From Channallabes apus (Eukaryota; Chordata; Actinopteri; Siluriformes; Clariidae), in assembly GCA_030522415.1 (NCBI GenBank), contig CM060109.1:31269892-31333891 (forward strand): 64,000 nucleotides of DNA, in the 5' to 3' direction. Each line of letters begins with the position of its first letter. Position 1 is the stretch's first letter. Below the pieces are notes generated by a model. It was given only the letters and a program-made list of their open reading frames with translations. It did not search any database and was not told the DNA's origin. A program made the translations under genes and the position numbers. Of the stretch, positions 41,926 through 51,119 are shown piece after piece.

Positions 41926-43433
41926 TTACCCCCCCTCCCAAAAATGCTCCTCCGGAGCATCACCGGAGGCCCCGGACACCCAACCCAATGTTCTACCTTT
42001 AGCCTCCTATCCAGGAGGCTGGGTGACGGGGCTGGAGGCATGCTCTGCGGCTGCTGGGCTGGAAGCGTGCTCGGCGGCTGCAGAGCTGGAAGCGTGCTCG
42101 GCGGCTGCAGAGCTGAAGAAGTGCTCGGCGGCTGCAGAGCTGTAGAAGTGCTCGGCGGCTGCAGAGCTGGAGAAGCGCTCGACGAAGGCGTTGGAGCGCA
42201 TGACGGCTCTGGAGCGTGCACGACGCTCGACGACGGCTCTGGAGCGTGCACGACGCTCGACGACGGCTCTGGAGCGTGCACGACGCTCGACGACGGCTCT
42301 GGAGCGTGCACGACGCTCGACGACGGCTCTGGAGCGTGCACGACGCTCGACGGCGGCGTTGGAGCGTGCAGTGCGCTCGACGGCGGCGTTGGAGCGTGCA
42401 GTGCGCTCGACGGCGGCGTTGGAGCGTGCAGTGCGCTCGACGGCGGCGTTGGAGCGTGCAGTGCGCTCGACGGCGGCGTTGGAGCGTGCAGTGCGCTCGA
42501 CGGCGGCGTTGGAGCGTGCAGTGCGCTCGACGGCGGCGTTGGAGCGTGCAGTGCGCTCGACGGCGGCGTTGGAGCGTGCACGACGCTCGACGACGGCTCT
42601 GGAGCGTGCACGACGCTCGACGGCTCAACGTCGTCCTCAAAGCCGGGCGGCGGCGGCAGAACAGGAGCGTCGGTCAGCTGCTGCTGACACGCTGGTTCGC
42701 TGTCCTCGAAGCCGGGAGGCGGCGGCAGAACGGGAGCGTCGATCAGCCGCTGCTGACACGCTGGCTCGCTGTCCTCGAAGCCGGGAGGCGGCGGCAGAAC
42801 GGGAGCGTCGATCAGCCGCTGCTGACATGCTAGCTCGCTGTCCTCGAAGCCGGCAGGCGGCGGCAGGATGAGTGCGTCGGTCAGCGGCTGCTGACATGCT
42901 AGCTCGCTGTCCTGGCTGTCTGGAGGAGGCGGAATGCTGACGCCTTCCAGCTGCGGCGCGTGGTTCTCCGCACCGATCTCAGGCAGTGGCGGAATGGGAG
43001 GCACTTCGCCCAGGACCGAGAGAGGAAGGATCTCTGAGACTACAGCTCGGCTCTCCCGAACCTGGACGAGCAACTGTTGGAGCCGCACCACCTGCTCCCG
43101 CAGGTCTCGGATGCGCTCCTCGTTCTCCGCCCACTGCCTGTAGCACTCTCCCGTCTCAACCTCCATCTCCGCCCCCTCAGCGTACCTGGAGTTCTTTCGG
43201 CGCTGCCAGAATTCTGTCTCGCCGTGCTCCTCGCTGCTCTGCCGCATGCGCTCCCGTTTCGCCAGCTGGTTGTACTCCCAGGTTCGGTGCAGGTCTACCT
43301 CGCCATTTTCCAGCCAGCAGTACTCCCAGTCGTCGCACTCCTCTTCCCCGCTGATCTCCAGCCAGCTCGCCAGCTCGGGCGAGATGGTATTCGCGCCCCC
43401 CCAAAAATAATCCAGGGGAAAATCCTCCGCCAT
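41907..43433 (-). CDS. Proline-rich repeat protein of the small LTR element
   Basis: I chose the ATG at 43433-43431 (GTGGCATGG context), just past the primer site. The open frame extends 5' into the LTR without another ATG. It encodes 508 residues: an acidic, Trp-rich start (MAEDFPLDYFWGG, DDWEYCWLE), a helical coiled-coil region (ENEERIRDLREQVVRLQQLL), then about 300 residues of Pro/Ser/Ala-rich tandem repeats: 23-residue units around LPPPPGFEDSEPACQQ, 10-residue units HAPTPPSSAL and HAPEPSSSVV, and 9-residue units like LQPPSTSSA. It stops inside the 3' LTR. No homology to Gag that I recognise, although position, coiled coil and length would allow a Gag-like role. Function unknown. Confidence 0.7.
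   Translation of the reverse strand: MAEDFPLDYFWGGANTISPELASWLEISGEEECDDWEYCWLENGEVDLHRTWEYNQLAKRERMRQSSEEHGETEFWQRRKNSRYAEGAEMEVETGECYRQWAENEERIRDLREQVVRLQQLLVQVRESRAVVSEILPLSVLGEVPPIPPLPEIGAENHAPQLEGVSIPPPPDSQDSELACQQPLTDALILPPPAGFEDSELACQQRLIDAPVLPPPPGFEDSEPACQQRLIDAPVLPPPPGFEDSEPACQQQLTDAPVLPPPPGFEDDVEPSSVVHAPEPSSSVVHAPTPPSSALHAPTPPSSALHAPTPPSSALHAPTPPSSALHAPTPPSSALHAPTPPSSALHAPTPPSSALHAPTPPSSVVHAPEPSSSVVHAPEPSSSVVHAPEPSSSVVHAPEPSSSVVHAPEPSCAPTPSSSASPALQPPSTSTALQPPSTSSALQPPSTLPALQPPSTLPAQQPQSMPPAPSPSLLDRRLKVEHWVGCPGPPVMLRRSIFGRGGNVTVNP
42045..42180 (-). repeat. 27-bp tandem repeats in the ORF
   Basis: About five imperfect units around GTGCTCGGCGGCTGCAGAGC, encoding 9-residue units on the minus strand. 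In phase with the ORF. Confidence 0.85.
42211..42630 (-). repeat. 30-bp tandem array, 14 units of two types
   Basis: All units share GGAGCGTGCA. Type 1 continues CGACGCTCGACGACGGCTCT, and type 2 continues GTGCGCTCGACGGCGGCGTT. Order on the plus strand: four type 1, one hybrid, seven type 2, then two type 1, the last ending irregularly. Being 30 bp, the array keeps frame in every strand reading, which explains several long shadow ORFs here. Confidence 0.95.
42637..42910 (-). repeat. 69-bp tandem repeats in the ORF
   Basis: About four units containing GGCGGCGGCAGAACGGGAGC and CGCTGCTGACACGCTGGCTC, encoding the 23-residue repeat. The outer units are more diverged. Confidence 0.9.
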
Positions 43434-43445
43434 GCCACTTGAACG

Positions 43446-43455
43446 GTCTAGCTTT
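43446..43455 (-). promoter_or_regulatory. Self-priming primer-binding site of the small LTR element
   Basis: The minus strand reads AAAGCTAGAC one base inside the LTR. It is an exact 10-nt complement of GTCTAGCTTT at 43597-43588 in the same LTR. No TGG start as in tRNA-primed elements. Confidence 0.78.
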
Positions 43456-43456
43456 C

Positions 43457-43795
43457 TGTCACGTCTGTGCCGGGTGTGTGTGCGTGGCATGAATGCAGAG
43501 GAAGCGAGCTGGCGGTTCAAAGTAATCGTCTTTATTTGGCTTTAGACAACACATGAACTAACCCAACACAAACCTATAACTGTAACTAAAGCTAGACGCC
43601 TGACTGCTATTCAGTCAGGCTATTTATAATGAAACATAAACATAATTAACTCATTAACTTCCCTCGGTTCAGGTGAGCTTCTACGTCACCTGACCGAGGG
43701 GCAAACTGGGAAATGAAGTCTAAATGGAACTCAAAACAAACTACAAACTAAACCAAAAACGGGCGTTAGGCGCCCTCTAGGGGTTAACCGTCACA
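43457..43795 (-). repeat. 5' LTR of the small LTR element
   Basis: Carries TATAAATA (43628-43621 on the minus strand), 31 nt upstream of the predicted RNA start at 43597. A short stem GCCTGACT/AGTCAGGC lies between the two. A hairpin at 43661-43700 (CCCTCGGTTCAGGTGA with TCACCTGACCGAGGG) is absent from the other LTR. Confidence 0.85.
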
Positions 43796-43973
43796 ATAAG
43801 GGCATAATAAAATATTGCAAAAATATAGAAATATGGTATTAAAGTGTCAGTGGTTGTGCAAATATGCATGAAAGGTGACATGTGCAATTGTCCAGATGTA
43901 TGAGTATTTAGTGCAAGTGTGTATGAATGTGTCCATGATTGTCCAGTCAGTGTTGTGAGCTTAAAAGATGTTA

Positions 43974-46213
43974 TTAGTCCTGTGTGGAGGTGTGATTGAG
44001 AGACCTTATCGCCTGCGGGAAGAAGCTCCTCCTCAGTCTCTCTGTGTTGGCCTTTAGGGAGCGGAATCTCTTCCCAGACCGCAACAAAGAGAACAGTCCA
44101 TTACTGGGGTGACTGAGGTCCTTCATGATCTTCCTGGCCTTAGTCCAGCACCGCTTGCTGTAGATGGAGTGCAGGTCAGGGAGCTCAGTGCGGATGATGC
44201 GTTCGGCTGATCGCACCACCCTCTGTAGAGCTCGTCTGTCCTGCATGGTGCTGTTCCCGAACCAGGTCGAGATGTTTCCCGTCAGGATGCTCTCTATGGT
44301 GCAGGAGTAGAAGTTCCTGAGCACCTTGGAGGGCAGTCTAAAGTCTCTCAAGCGTCTGAGGTGGTAGAGATGCTGCCGGGCTTTTTTCACCACGGTGTTG
44401 ATGTGACAGGACCATGACAGGTCCTGCGTGATGTGAACACCGAGGTATCTGAAGCTGTCCACTCTCTCCACTGGGCTCCTGTTGATGACAGGGGTCTGGT
44501 AGTTCCTCTCCTGCTTTGTACTAAAGTCCACTATCAGCTCCTTTGTCTTACTGACGTTCAGGAGGAGATTGTTCCTCTGGCACCAGTTCTCCAGATTTCC
44601 AATCTCCTCTAGGTAGTCCGACTCATCATTGTTGGTGATCAGTCCGACCACGACGGTGTCGTCAGCAAACTTGATGATGGAGGTGGAGTTGGTAGTGGCC
44701 ACGCAGTCGTGGGTGTACAAAGAGTACAGCAGGGGGCTCAGAACACAACCCTGGGGGGCTCCAGTGCTGAGAGTGAGTGTAGCTGAGACATGTCCGCCCA
44801 TCCTTACTGCCTGTGGTCTGCCAGTCAGAAAATTGGAGATCCACTGACATATAGATGAGCTCAGTCCCAGGTGCTCCAGCTTGGTGGTGAGTGTGGAAGG
44901 AATTATTGTGTTAAAAGCAGAGCTGTAGTCGATGAAGAGCATTTTAACATAATTCCCTTTCCTAGTGTCCAGGTGAGTGAGTGATGTGTGGAGGAGATGA
45001 GAGATTGCATCGTCTGTGGAGCGGTTCTGACGGTATGCAAACTGTAGTGGGTCCAGTGTGTCGGGTAGTGAAGAAATGATGAAGTCTCTGATAAGGCGTT
45101 CAAAGCACTTCATCACTACTGAGGTGAGGGCTACAGGGCGATAGTCATTGAGAGAAGCAGGATGTGGTTTCTTTGGAACAGGAACAATAATGGACTCTTT
45201 GAAGCATGTGGGGATCACCGACTGAGATAAAGAGATGTTGAATATCTCAGTGAACACAGGTGCTAGCTGGTCTGCGCAGGCTCTGAGAATACGACCTGAG
45301 ATGCCGTCTGGTCCTGCTGCTTTCCTGGTGTTCACTCTCTTGAAGGCTCTCCTCACGTCGTGCTCGGAGATGATGAGCGCGTTCCCGGTGCTGACTGTGT
45401 CTTCCTGTCTGCAGCCGTTAGCGCCGTTAGCATTAGCGCCGCTAGCATTAGCGCCGTTAGCATTAGCATTGCTAGCGTCTTTAGCTGCAGCCTCGAAGCG
45501 AGCGTAAAATGTGTTCAGCTCGTCTGCCAGAGTCGCGTCCGCGTTCGTCATACCGGATGTTGGTGCTTTGTAGTCCGTTATTGTTCTTAGTCCCTGCCAC
45601 AGGCTCCTAGAGTCACTCTGTTGAAGCTGTGACTCTAGTTTTCTCCCGTAGCGCTGCTTCGCCTCTTTCACCGCCTTCCGGACGTTATATGACGCAGCCT
45701 TGTACGGTTCCATGTCCCCCGATGCAAGTCCCGTGTTGTAGGCAGCTGTGCGAGATCTCAGAGCGTCGCGGATGGTTTTATCCACCCACGGCTTCTGGTT
45801 GGGAAACGTTCTGATAGTCTTTTTCTCTACCGTATCGTCTGCCAGCTTTTCAATAAATCCCACAACCGCTTCCGTAAACACGCTGACGTCATCATCGGAG
45901 CTGTTTCTAAACATGTCCCAGTCTGCGTCATCGAGTGCGTCCTGTAACGCGGCCACCGATTGGTCCGTCCAGCGCGCGACCTCCCTCAGGACCGGAACTT
46001 CCTGTTTCAGCCTCTGTTTATATTTTGGCATGAGGAAAATGGCGGCGTGGTCGGATTTACCAAACGCTGGACGAGATTGTGCCTTGTAACCGTCTTTGAC
46101 CGTGGTATAACAATGGAACAATGGTCCAGTGTCCTTTCGCCCCTGGTGGGGCAGATGATGTGCTGATAAAAGTTCGGCGCTGCGCGTTTGAGGTTGGCAC
46201 TATTAAACATGAC
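43974..46213 (-). CDS. LINE ORF2: endonuclease end plus reverse transcriptase
   Basis: An open frame of about 715 codons up to 46121 holds KSDHAAIFLMP (the SDH end of an APE-type endonuclease), a linker, and the RT core: YRPVALTSVVMKCFERL, MLFIDYSSAFNTI (catalytic Asp), STGAPQGCVLSPLLYSLYTHD and FADDTVVVG (the catalytic Asp pair). The C-terminus ends SLNHTSTQD. Beyond 46121 the endonuclease continues in another frame (ICPTRGERTLDH). The break coincides with a tandem 8-bp duplication, AACAATGG at 46109-46116 and 46117-46124. The 5' part is missing, so it is dead as a whole element. The long intact frame points to a recent insertion. Confidence 0.9.
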
Positions 46214-46755
46214 GATAACGATTTACCTTTTAGTTTAGTCTACTTTCTGAAATGGCACGCATCGCATTTCTCCTCCTCGCCTGAAGCAACAGATAAATAA
46301 AGTTAACTACACATCCCTTTACAAAATACCTAAACATAACGTTTAGAGACAATATCATGATAAAACTTATATAACGTTATATAAATATATATGAATACCT
46401 TACATTAAAAGAAATAATTAATACTTATGGAAGTAAAAACTTACCAAAAAAATTGATTGCTGTTTATCTTCAGCTGTTGTCGCTGTGCTTCAGTCCACCA
46501 GATTTCAAACCATATCAGCCTGTGCAATACCATAATGCAACAGCACAGTAAATTCTTGTAAAAATATTAAAGATACAGTGAAAGCACCTTCTACCTGTAA
46601 ATTAATTCCAGCTAACAGTGAAATATACAGTTAACACTTGTAAAACCCTGTATAACCCATAATGCATTGCAAATTATAGCAATAAATTGCAAAATGGCAA
46701 AACAGTAAGTTTCTGTATAATTTTTCTGTAAAAATTACAGCAATTTGTTACAGTG

Positions 46756-47278
46756 CAGGGATAAAATGATTGATCAATTAATAGTGTCATTTTTGTGTAT
46801 TTAATATTATATTTAACATTCTATAATTGTATGTTATTACATTTACATTTATATTTGCATTATAGATTTACTTACTGTGGTTTGAACAAGCTATCACACA
46901 ATGGTTCTGGAATTAATACTGGTCCTCACTTGAGCTGATATATCTCACATGATATATATCTCACATGTCCAGAATTCAGTGTAACTGAGACATGTTTCTG
47001 TTTTTGGAATACCTGTACAACTCTTAAGCAAAAGTCAAGACATAGTTATGTTTAAGATCTGAATACTTATGTGCACCGTTTCAGTATTAAATTCTCATTA
47101 AGCGTGTGTAATTGGATGCTTAATATGGCCCAAAGTTTTAGCATGAAGTTAATATGTAGTATTTTTAAGTATTTGCTATGTGCAAAGGTAAGTTAAGTCC
47201 ATAACTGAAATACACATTAAATTTTAATTAATGTAGTAATAAACCAGAGAAGATAACATTTGAGGCTTCATCACCGAG
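46756..47278. other. No gene seen
   Basis: AT-rich DNA with no supportable feature. Confidence 0.45.
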
Positions 47279-48612
47279 CATACAATTCCACACTTGCTGG
47301 TCCTATTAGTTTTGATATACAGTAATTACTGAATAATTAACAGCAGTCCCTCAATAATATACTTGATTTTTTTTTCGAAGTCACCACAGTGGATAATTTG
47401 ATCTACAAAATGCGGCACAGGTTTTCTAACCGATGCCCTTTCTGTCACAACCCTCCCATTTTATAATCAGGTTTGGACTGGCACTGTATGCAGCGGCTGT
47501 GTTTTATGGGACATAGGGTTAAGGGTCTTGCCCATGTACCAGACATTGCCCAAGCAAATAAAAACCCAAGAAAATCAACTGCCTGAGACAACACTGCTCC
47601 AAGAAGAAGAACTGAATAATAAGGTGAAACTTCAACTGACAGCTGGCAATATTGGCAATATTGATCAACATCTAAAGTGCACTAATGTAATAATCACATT
47701 TGTTTAGAAATTTGTGACTATAATAATAATTATAATCATCATCATCATAATACATGTACTTATATGAATATGAATCGTGCAAAAGGAACAATATTAGAAC
47801 ACATTTTATATAGTAATACGTGATAAGCTACCGACAAACCATTTTCTGGTATGTTTAAGCTTTGCTCTATTCTAACTTGCAGACTTCAAAATGTTGGTTT
47901 ACCAGCATTTGGGTGTTCACATTCATTCATTCATTCATTCATTCATTCATCTTCTATACCGCTTTATCCTGTATTAGGGTCGCGGGGACCTGGAGCCAAT
48001 CCCAGGAGACTCTGGGCACAAGGCAGGGTACACCCTGGACAGCGTGCCAATCCATCGCAGAGCACACACACACACACACACATACACACTCATTCACACA
48101 CTATGGTCAATTTGGGAACACCAATTAGCCTAATCTGCATGTTTTCGGACTGTGGGAGGAAACCGGAGTACCCGGAGGAAACCCACCAAGCACGGGGAGA
48201 ACGTGCAAACTCCATGCACACAGAGACGGGAATCGAGCCTGGCAGGGAATCGAACCCGGACCCTGGAGGTGCAAGGCGACAGTGCTAACCACTACACCAC
48301 TGTGCCGCCCTGTGGGTGTTCACATTTATAGTAATATTCCTGTTACACAAGATGTAGAGTTGCATACACAAATTTTTGTTTAGAATTTGTATATGAAAAT
48401 CCGTTTAGAATTTGTAGGGCATCAATAGAAATGGCATCGGTTATAAAACCTGTGCCGCATTTTGTAGATCAAATTATCCAGTGTGGTGATTCCTAGGATA
48501 AAGCCCACGAAAAAAAAAATCAAGTATAATATTGAGGGACTGCTGTTATAATTATAAAGTAATTACTGTATATCAAAATTAATAGGACCAGCATTTGTGG
48601 AATTGTAGACTC
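47279..48612. repeat. Inverted repeat pair of about 170 bp around a SINE
   Basis: Arm 47279-47446 (ACAATTCCACACTTGCTGGT ... TTCTAACCGATGCCCTTTCT) is the reverse complement of 48430-48612, with scattered differences and a 15-20 bp gap. The roughly 1-kb spacer contains a SINE A. It could be a long-TIR or foldback element, or a local inverted duplication. Confidence 0.75.
47924..48312 (-). repeat. SINE A, full-length, with 14-bp target duplication
   Basis: Reversed SINE A with (ATTC)n tail and internal (AC)n. TGGGTGTTCACATT flanks it at 47910-47923 and 48313-48326. The 145-codon plus-strand ORF here is a SINE translation. Confidence 0.88.
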
Positions 48613-49185
48613 TGTGATGTCACAAATTCGTTTAGAATTTGTATCTTCTCAATATGCCATTAAACATATAGTGTTATACTATATAGTGTTATATAGTGTG
48701 CTGTTAATGGATTCATGACTTACTTTCACAATTATCTATAGAAGAATCTAATTCTTGGCACAAGTTTCTTATATCATTTGTCAGCTTTTTCATTACATGT
48801 TGAATCAACTTTTAGTATTATGTACTGTAGGCTTTCCTGCACTTGCAGCTATAATGTGCTGATACTTTAAATAGCTTTTCCAGAAGGTGTCAATGAGACT
48901 TCCTTTAATGTACATGTAACGCGTCTTGATAGATTGCTGCGTCATAGTTTCTGGTATTTAATATTTTAAACCAGGCTTGGCACTGACTCAAAGGCTGCCC
49001 TGCATCCCTGTGTCTTGCTGCTGTGCACTGGCTGGGACAAGACCCCACACCTTTTACATGGCAGTTGAGAAGTCTAACAATGAGCCACAATCCTCTGTCC
49101 CAACAAAATTAATTATTGGAATTAATTTCAATTTTATGTGCGAATTGCCATTATGTAGTGTCTCTTACTGACACTTGCCTATCAG
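48613..49185. other. No gene seen
   Basis: AT-rich DNA. The motif CGTTTAGAATTTGTA occurs three times between 48377 and 48645. Confidence 0.45.
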
Positions 49186-49452
49186 AGCCATCATTAGCCA
49201 TCATTTGAGCTACAGTACAGTAGTTCTTCAAAGCACAACTTTTGCTCTCCATGTTCATCACTGAGCCTTGGCTGTTCATGATTATGTGGCCAGTTCACTG
49301 GTTTTCCTTCCTTGAATCACTTTTTTGTAGGTCCTGACCACAGCAGCTTTGAAACATCCTACAAGAGCTGCAGTTTTAGGTTGCTGTGGCTCCTTGCTGT
49401 TGTCTAGCCATAACAATTTGGCCATTCTAACAGTAGCTACTTTTTCAGAAAT
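49186..49452 (-). mobile_element. Tc1-like remnant, family A, reverse piece
   Basis: Contains CATCATTTGAGCTACAGTA, CAAGAGCTGCAGTTTTAGGT and TAGCCATAACAATTTGGCC, matching the family seen at 188-724. Faces the next piece head to head. Confidence 0.6.
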
Positions 49453-49454
49453 CT

Positions 49455-49925
49455 CCTTATAATGGCTGGAAGTGGGTGTGATATGGGTGTGATAATGAAA
49501 ATTGATGTGCTGGAACCAGAAAGAATGTGCAGAATAAGTATTTGAGTGACTTTGATATGGGACTAATTGTGGTGGCTAGAGGAGTTGGCAGAGTAACCCC
49601 AAAACTACAGATCTTGTGGTACGTTGCTGGTCTGCAGTGGTCAGGACCTACAGTACCATGAGTAATCCAACGAAGGAAAACCGGTGAACCTGTCGACAGG
49701 ATCATGGGTTCCCATGGTCATATTGATGCACATGAGGAGTGAAGGCTGACCAGTATACTCATATTCAGTAGATGTGCTTAGTGTAGATCAAATTGATGCA
49801 AAGGTTTTATGCTGGCTGTGATAGAAAGATGTCAGAACACACAGTTCCTCACTGTTATGGTGGCAAAAGAGGGACATACTCAGTATTAGGCAGGTGGTCA
49901 CAATGTTATGGGTGATCTGTGTATA
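49455..49925 (+). mobile_element. Tc1-like remnant, family A, forward piece
   Basis: Degraded transposase-coding sequence (GAGTGACTTTGATATGGGAC, GGGTTCCCATGGTCATATTG) ending near AATGTTATGGGTGATCTGTG at 49905, close to the family terminus. No open frame. Confidence 0.6.
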
Positions 49926-50089
49926 TGTCTTCTGTTTTTGATGGCATGATATGGTTATATGAATGGGCGTGGCTAATGGGAGAGGATTTGTTATCCAGAG
50001 TCCAGCTGACTTCTAAGATAACCGACTGCCACCAAGACGAACTAAAACCGAACCTTGCGAGTAAAACGAAAGGAAATGGCGCACTGAGT

Positions 50090-50450
50090 GAGGAATCAAA
50101 CGAGTCAAGCCCTGCGCGGTTCGATTCAGCTGAACGGTCGGTTCGAATGACTCGAATCGGTGGCCGCTGAGGCTGCGCTCGTGCTGCTTCTCTCCAGTGG
50201 CGGATCTTAACGAGTGCGCGCGCGCGTCAGTAACGGACGCGCGTGAGACGGCAGAGAAGCGGGCGAATCGAAGAGCGAGTGGTGTTTTTTTCTCTTCTTC
50301 TTCTTCTTTCAGTCGCCGCACGCACAACCAACTCACTTCGAGCAACAGTAGCGACCGTCGGTCAGCACGTATCCCCTCTGCAACAATGATCAGGAAGCTG
50401 CTCTTGGTGCTCGGCTTGCTCGCCAGCGGCGGTGAAGGTACGGTGAAGTG
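50090..50450 (+). promoter_or_regulatory. CpG-rich promoter and 5' UTR candidate
   Basis: CG dinucleotides are dense here (GAGTGCGCGCGCGCGTCAGT, ACGGACGCGCGTGAGACGG) and remain frequent to about 51100, in strong contrast to the CpG-poor AT-rich surroundings. GGGCGTGGC at about 49965 resembles an Sp/KLF site. No TATA box is evident, as is common for CpG-island promoters. The start site is not determined. Confidence 0.6.
50386..50442 (+). CDS. First coding exon of a secreted or membrane host gene (candidate)
   Basis: The ATG at 50386 lies in CAACAATGA. It opens MIRKLLLVLGLLASGGEG, a short basic start, a hydrophobic core and small residues, which is a classical signal peptide. Three donor-like sites follow closely: GCG|GTGAAG at 50431/32, AAG|GTACGG at 50437/38 and ACG|GTGAAG at 50442/43. 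Without splicing the frame ends at a TGA at 50449. No further exon was recognised before 64000, so intron 1 would exceed 13.5 kb. Long first introns after a signal-peptide exon are typical of cell-surface and adhesion genes, but I cannot name this one. Confidence 0.55.
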
Positions 50451-51119
50451 ATGCTGAGGTGACTGGCGCGCGTGGGAGCGTTCGGGCTAGTGTGCACAGA
50501 GTGTGTGAGTGAGAGCTGAAAAGCTGTGGGGAAGAAAGGAGACGCCACAGCAGCGGGGCTTAATTTTGTTCCGCGGCGTTTTGCAGTTTGGGCACGTCCT
50601 GTTGGAGAAAACGGTTCTTTTGACAGCCTAAGCCGGGCTTGTTTAGAGAGCGATGCGTCGTTGTCCGCACTTATTCATAGTGCATGTACACGCTGTGCGA
50701 GAACACACTCTTATAGAGGATAATTTCATGTCTTTGGTTCGATGTCGGTGTTTACAGCGGGAAAAGTGCTCTGAAAAGATTCGCTTGCTGATATGATGGA
50801 AGTGTGAGATCACTTCCCAATGAGTCAGATGTTTGGGGAACGATCTTAAAATGTATCTAAATTCTGGTATGGTTTGATGCAAGGCGAGCATTTGTACAGC
50901 AGAATGAGTTACCCCGTGCTTTCCCGCCTGTCTCGCGACTGACCACTGATCTCTGCTCAGTCTGCTGCTGCCATTAACTTGTTCACTTCTTGGTCCGAGT
51001 CTGAGCGCTGAGTGAGAGTGACATGGTGCTCTCGCTCTGTGCTCATCGAGTCCGCGTGCACACGAGTATGAGTGTGTGTGTGTTGCCTGCTGGGACACAC
51101 CGGTTCTTTCCACACGACA

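Larger units (their letters stand above)
41607..43795 (-). mobile_element. Small LTR retroelement with proline-rich ORF, self-priming type
   Basis: LTRs 41607-41925 (319 bp) and 43457-43795 (339 bp) begin TGTCACG and end TTACA or TCACA on the plus strand, flanked by a perfect ATAAG (41602-41606, 43796-43800). The minus-strand purine tract GGGAGGGGGGGG abuts the 3' LTR. The primer site is complementary to its own 5' LTR. The interior has a single 508-codon ORF without RT, integrase or CCHC. The LTR ends, TATA spacing and primer layout match the chromodomain element at 9345-14476, suggesting dependence on enzymes of that kind. Confidence 0.88.
41395..46215 (-). mobile_element. 5'-truncated jockey-superfamily LINE, interrupted by an LTR element
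   Basis: The minus strand runs from the last part of the endonuclease, through an RT ORF and 3' UTR, to the tail TGACTAATAAAATTTG with (ATTTGA)n at 41395. The 3' UTR is opened at 41607-43795 by an LTR element with ATAAG duplication. The type of RT and the ATTTGA tail fit the CR1/L2/Rex1 group. The clade is not resolved here. Confidence 0.88.
40355..46755. mobile_element. CACTG-ended element, second subfamily, carrying a LINE
   Basis: Begins CACTGTAAAGAACATACTG and ends TTTGTTACAGTG, with CA on both sides. The outer arms (40355-41390 and 46216-46755) share repeated TTGCCAATAAATTCCTGTAA-like and TTACAGT motifs. The 4.8 kb between them is a later LINE insertion that itself holds an LTR element. 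Confidence 0.65.

Noticed and set aside
42211..42630. CRISPR-like array
   Set aside because: Units are contiguous 30-bp tandem repeats without spacers, within an ORF of a vertebrate retroelement.
41944..42871. Long plus-strand ORFs of 205-247 codons and a second minus-strand ORF over the tandem arrays
   Set aside because: The 30-bp period keeps all six frames open. Only the minus-strand frame that starts after the primer site and spans outside the arrays is supported.
43177..43442. Plus-strand ORFs opposite the N-terminal part of the proline-rich ORF
   Set aside because: GC-rich antisense shadows without independent support.
50643..51113. 156-codon minus-strand ORF just downstream of the CpG-rich exon
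   Set aside because: Low-complexity His/Ser/Arg-rich composition in CG-rich DNA, no domain and no homology that I recognise.
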